Shown: positions 28,708-37,546 of the stretch, one piece after another | Position numbering within the stretch: the first letter of the stretch is position 1 | How the letters are laid out: the number at the start of each line of letters is the position of its first letter | Source: JAKFEW01 sp036675505 | GTDB taxonomy: Bacteria > Cyanobacteriota > Sericytochromatia > S15B-MN24 > JAQBPE01 | Direction of reading: 5' to 3' | Length of the DNA stretch: 64,000 bases | Assembly (NCBI GenBank): GCA_036675505.1 | Contig: JAKFEW010000120.1 | Span: 1-64,000, forward strand | Program-made: the position numbers and the translations under genes | Notes under the pieces: generated by a model | The model's database searches: none | Seen by the model: only the letters and a program-made list of their open reading frames with translations | Told to the model about the DNA's origin: nothing

Positions 28708-28739
28708 CTTTTTCGCATAAGCGCGAGCTTATGAAAAAG
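28708..28739. promoter_or_regulatory. Hairpin-like dyad upstream of the second TauE/SafE gene
   Basis: CATAAGC (28716-28722) and GCTTATG (28727-28733) flank a 4-base centre, and outer arms CTTTTT and AAAAAG add to the symmetry with a 2-base bulge. The core ATAAG-N6-CTTAT resembles LysR-type operator dyads. It lies 24 bp before ATG 28763. It could instead be a terminator-like structure. The rest of the 278-bp gap 28485-28762 holds only operator site 3. Confidence 0.4.
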
Positions 28740-28762
28740 CAAGGCTATGAACATTGGTCAGA

Positions 28763-29551
28763 ATGCGTCGGTCGGATCTATCATCGAACGTGCACCCCTC
28801 GGATCTCATCCTCGCGTTCGCCGGCCTGGTCGCAGGATTGTTGTCGGGCCTCATGGGCGTCGGCGGCGGTTTCCTCCTCGTCCCGGCGCTGGCGATCGCC
28901 GGCTGGAAGATGACCTCAGCCGTGGGCATGAGCCTGGTCTTCGTGACCGTCATGGGGCTCGCCGGCTCGCTTTCCCACATCAAGCGGGGAAATGTCGACT
29001 GGCCGATCGTCAAGGTCGCAGCCGTGCCGGCAGTGATCGGCGCGCAACTCGGGGCGTTCGGGTCAGCCGGCCTTCCGGGCTGGTTCCTCCGCGCGGCGTT
29101 CGCTGGCGTTTTGCTCTACGCAGCCCACGAGATGACCCGACCGCTCCCCGCGGCCACGGACGGCCAGGTGTCGGCAGTCGCGAGCGCGGGGCTCGGCGGG
29201 ATCGTCGGCGTCTTGTCGGGGCTCCTCGGCGTCGGCGGCGGCGTGCTCCTCGTCCCCGGTCAATGCCGCTGGATGGGCGTCCCCCTCAAGCGGGCGATCG
29301 GCAACAGCATGGCGCTCGTCGTGCTGACGGGCGTAGCCGGGATAGCGGGCCACCTGGCGTTCGGTCACCTCGACGTCGGCTCGGGCGCGTGGCTGGTCGT
29401 CGGCGGATTGGTCGGCGTCCGACTCGGCCTCTGGCTGCTCCGGTGGATCTCGCCGGTGGGACTCCGCACGTGGTTCGCCGCCTTCCTGGTCACCCTGGCG
29501 GTCCTGATGATCGCAACCGCAGCGCTACGGGCCCCGCTTGGGCTCACTTGA
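28763..29551 (+). CDS. TauE/SafE family sulfite/anion exporter (copy 2)
   Basis: A 262-residue membrane protein with eight hydrophobic segments and the two glycine-rich repeats (GLMGVGGGFLLVP; GLLGVGGGVLLVP). It has the family length. The start is ATG 28763; a TTG three codons earlier is possible and the ribosome site is weak. It is not closely similar to the copy at 5211-6005 outside the repeats. It converges on a LysR-type regulator 17 bp away and may be controlled through the dyad at 28708-28739. Confidence 0.85.
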   Translation: MRRSDLSSNVHPSDLILAFAGLVAGLLSGLMGVGGGFLLVPALAIAGWKMTSAVGMSLVFVTVMGLAGSLSHIKRGNVDWPIVKVAAVPAVIGAQLGAFGSAGLPGWFLRAAFAGVLLYAAHEMTRPLPAATDGQVSAVASAGLGGIVGVLSGLLGVGGGVLLVPGQCRWMGVPLKRAIGNSMALVVLTGVAGIAGHLAFGHLDVGSGAWLVVGGLVGVRLGLWLLRWISPVGLRTWFAAFLVTLAVLMIATAALRAPLGLT

Positions 29552-29568
29552 GGTCCGGTGACGCGGAT

Positions 29569-30471
29569 TCAGCCGACCGACCCGAGCATTGTCTCGCGGA
29601 AGAGGCGGACACGCGGCGCAAGACCATGTCGCAGCGGTGAGTAGAGCCAAAGCTGCCGGCCGAAGGGTCCGGTGCGCAGGGCCGCGCGGCGCACCATGCC
29701 CCACTCGACTTCGCGCTTCACCGCGCAAGCTGGAACGAAGCCCAATCCGAGGCCCGAGGCAACGGCCTGCTTGATCGCCTCGGTGCTCCCCAGCTCCATT
29801 CCGACACGAAGCCGGGCGAGATCGACTTCGTGGCGCGCCAGTTCCGCCTCCAGCGCCGCTCGGCTGCGTGAACCGCGCTCCCGCATGATGACGGCAGGGC
29901 CATACAGGTCGTCGGCCGCCACGTCGTCGCGTCCTGCCCACGGGTGGTCCGGTGGCACGATCAGCGCACCATCCTCACACGCATACTCATCGCGGCGGAA
30001 GTGGCGGCTGGACGAAGGCGTGATGACCGCGTCCAGGCACGCGATGTCCAGGCTGCCGCGCAACAGCTCGTCGGTGATCTGCTCGGTGTTGCCGATCTTC
30101 AGCTCGACGCGGACCGACGGGTGCGCCGTCTGGAACCGGCCGATGAGCTGCGGCAGCACATAAACGCCCACGGAGTGGATCGCCCCGACCGTGACGACGC
30201 CTTGTAGCGGGTCGTCGAGGGATGCCAACTCGGCGCGCATCGCATCAGTCGCGCGGATGACCTCCTGGGCGTAGGCCAACAGGCGGTGGCCGGCGAGGGT
30301 CAGGACCAGCGCACGCCCCTTGCGGTCGAAGAGCTTCCGATCGAGGAACCGCTCGAGCGCCAAAACGTGCTGGCTCACGGCCGGCTGGGACAGGTAGAGG
30401 TGCTGGGCCGCGCGGGTGAAGCTTCCTGCGTCTGCGACGACCAGAAACGTCTTGAGCTGCTCGAACGTCAT
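29569..30471 (-). CDS. LysR-type regulator (CysL/CbbR-like)
   Basis: A 300-residue regulator. The N-terminal helix-turn-helix is FEQLKTFLVVADAGSFTRAAQHLYLSQPAVSQHV; the effector domain follows from about residue 88 (GVVTVGAIHSVGVYVLPQLIGRF). This fold and sequence style resemble CysL, YeiE and CbbR. ATG 30471 is preferred over ATG 30489 because it begins the domain directly and leaves the dyad at 30481-30503 upstream. It is convergent with TauE copy 2 and divergent from a second LysR gene. Confidence 0.88.
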   Translation of the reverse strand: MTFEQLKTFLVVADAGSFTRAAQHLYLSQPAVSQHVLALERFLDRKLFDRKGRALVLTLAGHRLLAYAQEVIRATDAMRAELASLDDPLQGVVTVGAIHSVGVYVLPQLIGRFQTAHPSVRVELKIGNTEQITDELLRGSLDIACLDAVITPSSSRHFRRDEYACEDGALIVPPDHPWAGRDDVAADDLYGPAVIMRERGSRSRAALEAELARHEVDLARLRVGMELGSTEAIKQAVASGLGLGFVPACAVKREVEWGMVRRAALRTGPFGRQLWLYSPLRHGLAPRVRLFRETMLGSVG

Positions 30472-30503
30472 GATCAGATCATAAGCCATCGCCTATGGCA
30501 TAT
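30470..30503. promoter_or_regulatory. LysR-type operator dyads between two LysR genes
   Basis: ATAAGCCAT (30481-30489) and ATGGCATAT (30495-30503) form an inverted repeat with one mismatch and a 5-base centre, just ahead of ATG 30471. ATGATC-A-GATCAT (30470-30482) overlaps the start. Both fit autoregulation by the leftward LysR protein. The rest of the intergenic region up to 30618 shows no clear promoter. Confidence 0.45.
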
Positions 30504-30618
30504 CAAATGCTTTCGATGAACCAGATGATGTGATGGTCGGTATGATGGATTCTCGTCGGGGGACGCTCGTCTCTTTCAACCGATGGCACGTCCGACGTTT
30601 CGGAACACAGAGGCCGAC

Positions 30619-31560
30619 ATGCTCCATCTGGACCAGCTCAAGACCTTCATGGTCGCCGCCGAACTCGGCAACTTCACCCACGCGGCGAGGCGCTTGCACC
30701 TCTCTCAGTCCGCCGTCAGCCAGCAAGTTCGCGAGTTGGAGAACCAGCTCGGCTGCTCGCTGTTCGCCCGCAAGGCTCGGAACATCGCCCTGACGCCAGC
30801 CGGCGAATGCCTGTTGCCGCTCGCCCGCAAGCTCCTCGATGACGCACGGGCCGCCGCGGATGCCGTTCGCGTGGCTGGTTCCGGCACCCAGGGCGTCGTC
30901 CGCGTCGCCGCCAGCCCGCTCGCTGCGATGGCGCTATTGGTGCCAGTCCTCGGGCGGTTCACTCACGCACATCCGGGCATCCGCATCCAGGTCGACGTCT
31001 GCCCTGCCGACGTGGTCGCGGATGTGTTCCGAGATGACGCCTACGACGCGGCGATCAGCGAGGGACGGCCCCCCGCTATCCGGCACCCCGGGCTCGTGGT
31101 CCTGCGGCGCGAGCCGATCGTCGCCGTCGGTCCCTCGGCCTTGCCGCAGCCGCCGGGCGATACCGCGGCGCTGCGGCTGGCCGGCGTGCCGCTCATCGGC
31201 TGGCCGGAGGAGAACGTGACCGGCGCCCTCATTCGTAAAGGGCTCAGCGCGACCGGGCTCGACCTGGAAAAGGTCTGCTTCCAGACCATCGTGGCCGATG
31301 CGCTCGTGCAGGCGAGCGCCGCCGCGAACGGACTCGGTCTGGCGTTCGTACCGCGTCTCGCGGCGATGTCGGAGCTTGCGGTGGGGCGGCTCGAGAGCTG
31401 GGACCTACCGGGATTCGATGTGGCGATCGACATCTGGGCGTTGGCGTCGAAGGATGGGGCCGCCAACTGTTTCCTGGCCTGGCTCCAGGAGCACGCGGGC
31501 ATGCTGGAAGCGAGTGCGAGGATCAGCGCCGTCCCTTCGAAGGCGTCGCGCATTGCGTGA
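30619..31560 (+). CDS. LysR-type regulator
   Basis: A 313-residue regulator. The helix-turn-helix is LDQLKTFMVAAELGNFTHAARRLHLSQSAVSQQV and the effector-binding domain starts near residue 92 (GVVRVAASPLAAMALLVPVLGRF). ATG 30619 (MLHLDQ) is preferred to ATG 30583 because LysR proteins begin right at this helix. It is divergent from the previous LysR gene and converges on the OsmC operon, so its target is uncertain; the neighbouring OsmC or the divergent gene are candidates. Confidence 0.87.
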   Translation: MLHLDQLKTFMVAAELGNFTHAARRLHLSQSAVSQQVRELENQLGCSLFARKARNIALTPAGECLLPLARKLLDDARAAADAVRVAGSGTQGVVRVAASPLAAMALLVPVLGRFTHAHPGIRIQVDVCPADVVADVFRDDAYDAAISEGRPPAIRHPGLVVLRREPIVAVGPSALPQPPGDTAALRLAGVPLIGWPEENVTGALIRKGLSATGLDLEKVCFQTIVADALVQASAAANGLGLAFVPRLAAMSELAVGRLESWDLPGFDVAIDIWALASKDGAANCFLAWLQEHAGMLEASARISAVPSKASRIA

Positions 31561-31573
31561 ATCGAGGATCGGC

Positions 31574-32017
31574 TCACGCGGGGCCCGGCACCACCGTGAG
31601 CGGGATCCCGGCTCGGACCGCCTGCGAGACCGGGCAGGCTCGCTCGGCCCGTTCAAAGAGCTCGGACGGCACCTCGGCGCCGTTCGCGAGCACGACCCGC
31701 GGCCGAAGCATGATGCCGGTGATCGCCACACGGCGACCGGTGCGCGCGACCTGCACGTCGGCGTCGACGGCCAGGCTGAGCACCGCCAGGCCGCGGGCTT
31801 CCAGGACGAGCCCGAGCGTCACCGCATAGCAGGATGCCACGGCCGAGGCCAGGAGCGACTCGGGCGTCTGGCCGGCGCCCAGGCCGCCGAGCTCCACCGG
31901 GATGCTGAGCGGCAACGTGGCGTCTGCCGCCCGCACGGTCCCCTCGCCCGTGAGGTCGCCGGTCCAGCCGGCGGTGGCCGAGACGCCGAAGGTGATTGTC
32001 GAGGCCTCGACGGTCAT
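31574..32017 (-). CDS. OsmC/Ohr-family peroxide-resistance protein
   Basis: A 147-residue OsmC-like thiol peroxidase. The two redox cysteines are in LLASAVASCYAV and AERACPVSQAVR, separated by about 60 residues as in the family. It detoxifies organic or fatty hydroperoxides using a dithiol donor. Its start overlaps the stop of the DUF2892 gene (ATGA). It is the last gene of a three-gene operon. Confidence 0.88.
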   Translation of the reverse strand: MTVEASTITFGVSATAGWTGDLTGEGTVRAADATLPLSIPVELGGLGAGQTPESLLASAVASCYAVTLGLVLEARGLAVLSLAVDADVQVARTGRRVAITGIMLRPRVVLANGAEVPSELFERAERACPVSQAVRAGIPLTVVPGPA

Positions 32018-32442
32018 CGGGCTTCACCGCCGGCGATCGACGTCCCATGGGGCGCCTTCGCGCGCCGCGTGTCGAGGCCGAAGGGCAGGTAGGCAGGGCA
32101 GGCGCCCGTGAGGCCGGTCCAGCCGAGCACGCCCCCGACGACGGCGAGGCCGATGCGGGTAGGCTGGCCGAGCACGAAGGGATCAAGCGCGGCGACGTAG
32201 CCCAGGCCTCCTGCGGCGCCGAGCCGCAGGGCACGGTCGATCCTCCCCTCGTTCGCGGGCGTGGCGAAAAGGCCGAAGAGCAGCACCTGCTGGCCGGGCT
32301 CGTCGTCGAAGGGCGCGAACCAGCTCGCGACCCGGCGTTCGGGCAGAGACGGGACCACATCTTCTTCGGCGGCGATCGCCGGGGCCTGCGCTGAACCGAT
32401 CAGCAAGGCCACGAGGGCGAGTGTCTGGGCGATGGGCTTCAT
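32014..32442 (-). CDS. DUF2892 (YgaP-type membrane domain) protein
   Basis: A 142-residue protein. The N-terminus looks like a Sec signal (MKPIAQTLALVALLIGSAQAPAIAA). The C-terminal half contains the DUF2892 two-helix motif (RIDRALRLGAAGGLGYVAAL; WTGLTGACPAYLPFG). In YgaP this domain is attached to a rhodanese; here it stands alone. ATG 32442 follows CAGGAG; an earlier in-frame start at 32469 would overlap the upstream gene. Confidence 0.75.
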   Translation of the reverse strand: MKPIAQTLALVALLIGSAQAPAIAAEEDVVPSLPERRVASWFAPFDDEPGQQVLLFGLFATPANEGRIDRALRLGAAGGLGYVAALDPFVLGQPTRIGLAVVGGVLGWTGLTGACPAYLPFGLDTRRAKAPHGTSIAGGEAR

Positions 32443-32465
32443 GACGATCTCCTGTACCGCGCGGC

Positions 32466-33011
32466 TCAACGCGACTGCCTCCAGTGAAGCTGCATCGGAC
32501 CGTCACCCCGATCGTGGTGGACGGTCAGCTCCCCGCCGAACGCCCGCTCGATCGCACGCCCGAGCCGCTCCGCGAGGTGCGTGCCGATCGTCCAGACTTC
32601 CAGCGCCTCCTGGCCCGGCACCACGGCGGCGAGGCGGAACATCGGGTTGTCGCGGCGGAGCTCACGCTCGGTCGCGAGGATCAGATGGACGACCTCGTCG
32701 CGACGCGACTCCAGGAGCTCACCCTCGAGCACGAGGTGGGCGTCGAATTGACGACCGGCGATCTGCTTGCAGGCCGGGCACGTCCTCTGGGCGACGCCCG
32801 CGGCAGCCACCAGCCGCACGAACGCTTCGTCGGCGATCCGCCAGCGCTTGTGCTCCCAAACCGCCTGGCAGGTCGGGCAGATGGATACGCCCGGCGCGCG
32901 CACATGGTCGCCTTCGCGGCCCTTGGTCAGACGGGCGTTCGCGGCGCGCTTCTCGCCCTGCGGGGTGGCGGGCTTGTGGGTGGACCGCCCGGTGGTGGTC
33001 TGGGTTTTCAT
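32466..33011 (-). CDS. BCAM0308-family zinc-ribbon protein
   Basis: A 181-residue protein with two cysteine pairs, ICPTCQAVWEHKRW (near residue 45) and TCPACK (near 78), forming a probable zinc ribbon. The C-terminal part (THLAERLGRAIERAFGGELTV, ending in LHWRQSR) matches my recollection of the BCAM0308 family, which is of unknown function but is frequent near stress and fermentation genes. GAGGAGAA precedes ATG 33011. It heads the operon with DUF2892 and OsmC. Confidence 0.75.
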   Translation of the reverse strand: MKTQTTTGRSTHKPATPQGEKRAANARLTKGREGDHVRAPGVSICPTCQAVWEHKRWRIADEAFVRLVAAAGVAQRTCPACKQIAGRQFDAHLVLEGELLESRRDEVVHLILATERELRRDNPMFRLAAVVPGQEALEVWTIGTHLAERLGRAIERAFGGELTVHHDRGDGPMQLHWRQSR

Positions 33012-33151
33012 GCGGTTCTCCTCTTCCGAACAGGAGCGACGACCGCCCCTTCGATCCTGAGCCTAGCGCCCGCCGGGCGGTTCAGCATCGCGGAAACGTA
33101 CCGAGCCGTATCGGCCGGGAAGCGGGCGACCGCCAGTCGGGCGACCGACGG

Positions 33152-33892
33152 TCAGACGATCCCGTAGTGCCGCAGCGCCTCGTGCACACCACCCGCGCAG
33201 GGCGCCGCGGCGAGATAGGCATGCGCGGGGGCCTGCCGCAGGAGTTCGGGCCGTGCGTTGGCGACGATCACCGACAGGCCACCCACGGTCACGAGATCCA
33301 GATCATTGCCCGAGTCGCCGCACGCGACGATGTGCTCGGCGGCGACGCCCAGCCGTCCGGACAGATAGAGGGTTGCGGGCCCCTTGCCGCCCCGCGACGG
33401 GATCACGTCGAGGTCGCGGTCAGAGCTGTAAATCAGGCGGGCAAGGACGCGCCGCTCGTGGAGCCCCTCCGCCAGCGCCCCCATCGTTGCGACGGCCTGG
33501 CCGGGCGCGAGCCAGAAGCTCCGCTTGAAAGGCCCCCGCGCGTCGGCCGGCTGCAGCTCGAGCGCCGGAAGTTCGGCCGCGGCGGCATCGACCGCCGACG
33601 CCGACCATCCGTTCGAGAGATGGCGCTCCCAGTCCGCCTCCGGCGGCCAGGACGGCGCAAGGTGGATCGCCGTGCCAACCCCCGCGACGATCGCGTCGGG
33701 CACCAACAGGCCCTCCGACGCGATCAAGGCGAGGGTCGAAGCGAGCATGCGGCCGGTGACGTAAACGAGCGCCACCCGGTCCCTGACCTGGGCGAGATCG
33801 TGGTTCAGGCGTGCGAGCGCCGCAGCGTCGCCCACCAGCGTGCCGTCCAGATCCGTCGCGAGCAAAAACCGGTGTGGCCGGCCCGTGCTCAT
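33152..33892 (-). CDS. HAD-family sucrose-phosphate phosphatase-like protein
   Basis: A 246-residue Cof/SPP-type HAD phosphatase. Motif I is LLATDLDGTLVG (nucleophile Asp in DLDGT), motif II YVTGRM, motif III Lys in SRGGKGPA, and motif IV CGDSGNDLDL. The cap resembles sucrose-phosphate phosphatase. It overlaps the glycosyltransferase upstream (ATGA), and together they could make sucrose from UDP-glucose and fructose 6-phosphate. A related product such as glucosylglycerol or mannosyl-glycerate cannot be excluded. Confidence 0.8.
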   Translation of the reverse strand: MSTGRPHRFLLATDLDGTLVGDAAALARLNHDLAQVRDRVALVYVTGRMLASTLALIASEGLLVPDAIVAGVGTAIHLAPSWPPEADWERHLSNGWSASAVDAAAAELPALELQPADARGPFKRSFWLAPGQAVATMGALAEGLHERRVLARLIYSSDRDLDVIPSRGGKGPATLYLSGRLGVAAEHIVACGDSGNDLDLVTVGGLSVIVANARPELLRQAPAHAYLAAAPCAGGVHEALRHYGIV

Positions 33893-35175
33893 GCCTTCTG
33901 GACGCCCGGTTGCGCGACGAGGCCGCCGTACAGCCCCTCCAGTTTCGCTGCCACCGCGTCCCAGGTATACAGGCTCGCGACGAGGCGCGCAGCGGCCCTG
34001 CCCATCCGCGCCCGCAGGGCTTCGTCGTCCACGAGCAGGCCGAGCGCCGCGGCGAACGCGGCCTCGTCGCGCACGGGCGCGAGGAGGCCCGTCTCGCGGT
34101 GCACGACCGCATACCGCAGGCCGCCGGTATCGCTCGCGACGACCGGCGTGCCACACCCCATCGCCTCGATCGCCACCAGGCCGAACGATTCGTAGTGGCT
34201 CGGCACCACGACGACGTCCGCCGCCCGGTACACCGGCGCCAGCGCCTCCGACGACAGCCGGCCGAGGAACGTCGTTCGCTCGGCCAGGCCTAACGCCGAG
34301 ACGAGGACGCGGATGCGATCGTACTCCGCGCCATCTTGCGCGGCCGGGTCGAAACCGCCCGCCAGGACCAGCCGGACCGGGCGAGTCGCAGCCACGCGCG
34401 CCGCAGCCCCCACGAACGTGTCGATGCCCTTGTTCGGATCGAAGCGGCCCACATACAACAAAACCGCCTCGTCCGGCCCGACGCCGAGCGCCGCCCGACC
34501 GACCGCCCGGTCGCCGGGGTGGAACACTTCGGCGTCGACGCCGCACGGCACGATGAGGCTCCGCGCCGGGTGCTGGTAATAGCGGGCCAGGCTCGCCACG
34601 TCTTCCGGCGAGGTGGCGACCACCGCGCCACAGCGGGTCGACAGGACGTCCTCGACGGCGAGCCGGGTCTTGCCGAAGGGCGGCAGCTCACCGGTCGCGG
34701 CGAGCTTCACGGCCCCCAGCGAGTGGTGGGTGTGGGTCTGGACCGCGGCCCAGCGCTCGGCCAGCCGCATCCCCACCCACCCGGACAGCCAGTAGTTGCT
34801 GTGGATGACGTCGTAGCATAGTCTTTGAGACTGGGCGAAGTGATCGGCGCGCTCGACGAACTCGTTGAGGTGAGGGAAGAGCACGTTTCGCGACAGAAAG
34901 CCGCTCGGCCCGCAGGGGAAGCGCAAGACGCGCGCGCGGTCGAGCGCCAGAAGTTCAGGGGCGCTCACCTCGCGGCCTCGGGTGAACACGTCCACGGCAT
35001 GACCACGCCGAGAAAGGGCCCGCGCGACTTCACGCACGTAAACGTTCTGCCCGCCCGCCTCCTCGGCGCCGAGCGGTATCAGGGGGTCGCCGTGGACCGA
35101 AACGAGGGCGATCGAGAGCCGATCGCCGGATGCTTGATGGATCCTGCTCGAGAAGAGCTCGGTGGTTCGGATCAT
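33889..35175 (-). CDS. GT4 glycosyltransferase, sucrose-phosphate synthase-like
   Basis: A 428-residue GT-B enzyme. The N-terminal acceptor domain starts with VSVHGDPLIPLGAEEAGGQNVYVREVA, a glycine-rich loop typical of sucrose-phosphate synthases and MshA. The donor domain has YVGRFDPNKGIDTFV and the E-x7-E motif in VVVPSHYESFGLVAIEAMGCG. AAAGGCAGGT precedes ATG 35175. It is coupled to the phosphatase. Sucrose made this way serves as a compatible solute in many bacteria. Confidence 0.8.
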   Translation of the reverse strand: MIRTTELFSSRIHQASGDRLSIALVSVHGDPLIPLGAEEAGGQNVYVREVARALSRRGHAVDVFTRGREVSAPELLALDRARVLRFPCGPSGFLSRNVLFPHLNEFVERADHFAQSQRLCYDVIHSNYWLSGWVGMRLAERWAAVQTHTHHSLGAVKLAATGELPPFGKTRLAVEDVLSTRCGAVVATSPEDVASLARYYQHPARSLIVPCGVDAEVFHPGDRAVGRAALGVGPDEAVLLYVGRFDPNKGIDTFVGAAARVAATRPVRLVLAGGFDPAAQDGAEYDRIRVLVSALGLAERTTFLGRLSSEALAPVYRAADVVVVPSHYESFGLVAIEAMGCGTPVVASDTGGLRYAVVHRETGLLAPVRDEAAFAAALGLLVDDEALRARMGRAAARLVASLYTWDAVAAKLEGLYGGLVAQPGVQKA

Positions 35176-35312
35176 GAGACCTGCCTTTCAGGAGATGACG
35201 ACATAGAGCCGCGATCCCGTTTTCTATCCTACCGTCGACGTGGTATAAATAAAAGCAATTGATCCGGACTCCACCGATAAGCGTTCCTAATAGCAAGGGG
35301 CAAATTCGTCTC

Positions 35313-36269
35313 ATGAAGCTCGATCACCTCACCACCTTCCTCGCGGCGGCCGAGGACTTGAACTTCACGCATGCCGGCCGGCGGCTGCACCTGTCACAAT
35401 CGGCCGTCAGCCAGCAAATCCGGGAGCTCGAGGACGACCTGGCCGTGAGCTTGTTCGAGCGGCGCGGTCGCGGGCTGTTGCTGACCCCGGCCGGCGAGAA
35501 GCTGCGCGCGAAGGCCAAGCCGATCCTCAGCGAGGTCCGGCTCGCGCGCGAGGCTCTCGGCGACTTCCGTGCCAAGCCTCAGGGCGTGCTGCGCGTAGGC
35601 GCCGGCAACACGCCCGGTATCTACTTGCTGCCGTACGCGCTCGGAGCGTTCCAGCTGCGCTACCCCGGCATCCGCATCAGCCTGCGCATCGCCGACGCCC
35701 CAGCGCTGATCCGCGCGATGCAAGACGGGGAGCTGGACCTGGCTCTGTTCGAGGACGACCCGCCGGCGGGCCGGTTGCCGGGTTGGGAGCAACTCCGGGT
35801 GATCGAGGACGAGCTCGCGCTGATCGCGTCGCCCCGACATCCCTGGGCGACGCGATCAGATCTCACGATCGCCGACCTTGCGGACCACCCCTTCATCTTC
35901 CGGCAGCCGGACTCCCCGACGCGGCAACTGATCATCGAGCGCGTCGCGCAAGGCGGGCTGGACCCCGACCGCCTCGTCACGCTATTCGAGCTCGGCAACA
36001 CCGAGGCCATCAAGCGCGCCGTCATGGCGGACCTGGGCGTTGGCTGGGTTTCTCGTTACGCCTGCGCCCTGGAACGCCAGGCGGGCTGGCTGACGGAGGT
36101 CGCAGTGGCCGGGCTGCGCATCAGCCGGCCACTCTGGCTGCTCATGCCGCCGGCCGAACGCATGCTGACCCACCAACGCCGCCTGGTCGACCTGCTGGCC
36201 GGCGACGACTGGCTGCCGGCCGACCTGGCGGACGTCCGCCCGCCCCTGGTGTCAGGAGGCGAACGTTGA
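35313..36269 (+). CDS. LysR-type regulator
   Basis: A 318-residue regulator with N-terminal helix-turn-helix (LDHLTTFLAAAEDLNFTHAGRRLHLSQSAVSQQI) and effector domain from about residue 90 (GVLRVGAGNTPGIYLLPYALGAF). ATG 35313 is preferred over ATG 35259. It is divergent from the sucrose pair and its stop overlaps the oxidoreductase start (TTGA), so it is co-transcribed with the oxidoreductase and antiporter. It may control either side. Confidence 0.87.
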   Translation: MKLDHLTTFLAAAEDLNFTHAGRRLHLSQSAVSQQIRELEDDLAVSLFERRGRGLLLTPAGEKLRAKAKPILSEVRLAREALGDFRAKPQGVLRVGAGNTPGIYLLPYALGAFQLRYPGIRISLRIADAPALIRAMQDGELDLALFEDDPPAGRLPGWEQLRVIEDELALIASPRHPWATRSDLTIADLADHPFIFRQPDSPTRQLIIERVAQGGLDPDRLVTLFELGNTEAIKRAVMADLGVGWVSRYACALERQAGWLTEVAVAGLRISRPLWLLMPPAERMLTHQRRLVDLLAGDDWLPADLADVRPPLVSGGER

Positions 36270-37546
36270 CCCTGAAGGACGCCCCCCTCACCGTTGCGGT
36301 GCTCGGCGCCGGGACGCGCGGGGCGATTTTCGGCGAGATCCTCGCCGACCATCCGCACCTCGCGCGCGTCGTGGCCGTCGCGGAGCCCAGGGAAGCGTAC
36401 CGGGCGGCCTTCGCCACCCGCCACGCTTTGCCCGCCGATCGGACTTTCCACACCTGGCAAGAATTTGCGGCGCAACCCCGGCTCTGCGACGCGGTGGTGA
36501 TCGCGACCATGGACCGCGACCACGTAGGCCCTGCAATCGCCTGCCTGGAGCACGGCTACCCCCTGCTGCTGGAGAAACCGGTGGCGCCGACCTGGGAGGA
36601 GTGTCGCGACGTCGCGCGCGCCCAGACGCGCTACGGACCGATCGTCGCGGTCTGCCATTCCCTGCGCTACCACAAGGGCTTCGCGATGGTGAAACGGCTC
36701 GTTGATGATGGCCACCTCGGCGACGTCGTCACCCTCGATCAGCTCGAGCAGATTGGCTTCGAGCACTTCGCGCACAGCTATATCCGTGGCAACTGGGGCA
36801 ACGCCGGCCGCGCGACGCCGATGCTGCTCGCCAAGAGCTGCCACGACCTCGACTACCTCGCCTGGCTCGTCGGGCAACCGTGCCGCCGTGTGGCGTCGTT
36901 CGGCTCGCTCTCCCATTTCACGGCCGCGAACGCCCCGCCCGGCGCCCCGGACCGCTGCACGGCGGCCTGCCCCGTCGAAAGGGACTGCGCGTACTCGGCA
37001 GTGAAACTCTACGTGCAGGCCGACCGCAACGCCTGGCCTGCCGCGGTGATCAGCGCGGACCACACCCGGGAGGCCCACCTCGCCGCCATCAGCACCGGGC
37101 CCTATGGTCGCTGCGTTTATCGCGCCGACAACGACGTGGTCGACCACCAGGTGGTGACGATGGAGTTCGCGGGCAACGTGACGGCGACGTTCACGGTCAC
37201 GGCTTTCACCCAGTGTGGCGGCCGAAGGCTGCGCGTCCACGGCACGAAGGCAGACCTCTGGTTCGACGAGGAAACCATCGTCATCCGGCGCTTCGCCGGC
37301 CACGACGTCGAGACCATCAAGCCAGGCGCCGAGCACGGGCCCCACGGGGGCGGTGACCACCGCGTGGTCCGCAACTGGCTCGAGGCTATCCTGCGCGACG
37401 ACCCGTCCTGCCTCCTCACGGGCCTGGGCGAATCGTTGCGCACGCACGCGATCGGCTTCGCCGCCGAGCGCGCTCGCCATGAGGCGCGTGTCGTCGCGCT
37501 CGCGGAGTTCGACGACGCGCTGGACCAGGAGGCAACCCGCCGATGA
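36266..37546 (+). CDS. Gfo/Idh/MocA-family oxidoreductase
   Basis: A 426-residue NAD(P)-dependent dehydrogenase. The Rossmann domain begins with VAVLGAGTRGAIFGEIL and continues to LLEKPVAPTWEE, where EKP is the catalytic lysine motif. The C-terminal domain includes KSCHDLDYLAWLVG and a four-cysteine segment (RCTAACPVERDCAYS) that could bind metal, a feature seen in a subset of the family. The start is TTG 36266, with AGGAGG 7 bases upstream, inside the LysR stop. The substrate is unknown, probably a sugar or sugar acid. Confidence 0.85.
   Translation: MTLKDAPLTVAVLGAGTRGAIFGEILADHPHLARVVAVAEPREAYRAAFATRHALPADRTFHTWQEFAAQPRLCDAVVIATMDRDHVGPAIACLEHGYPLLLEKPVAPTWEECRDVARAQTRYGPIVAVCHSLRYHKGFAMVKRLVDDGHLGDVVTLDQLEQIGFEHFAHSYIRGNWGNAGRATPMLLAKSCHDLDYLAWLVGQPCRRVASFGSLSHFTAANAPPGAPDRCTAACPVERDCAYSAVKLYVQADRNAWPAAVISADHTREAHLAAISTGPYGRCVYRADNDVVDHQVVTMEFAGNVTATFTVTAFTQCGGRRLRVHGTKADLWFDEETIVIRRFAGHDVETIKPGAEHGPHGGGDHRVVRNWLEAILRDDPSCLLTGLGESLRTHAIGFAAERARHEARVVALAEFDDALDQEATRR

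Noticed and set aside
28525..28913. Small open frame beginning near ATG 28731 and overlapping TauE copy 2
   Set aside because: It runs through the clear TauE coding sequence in another frame, with arginine/serine-rich low-complexity translation.
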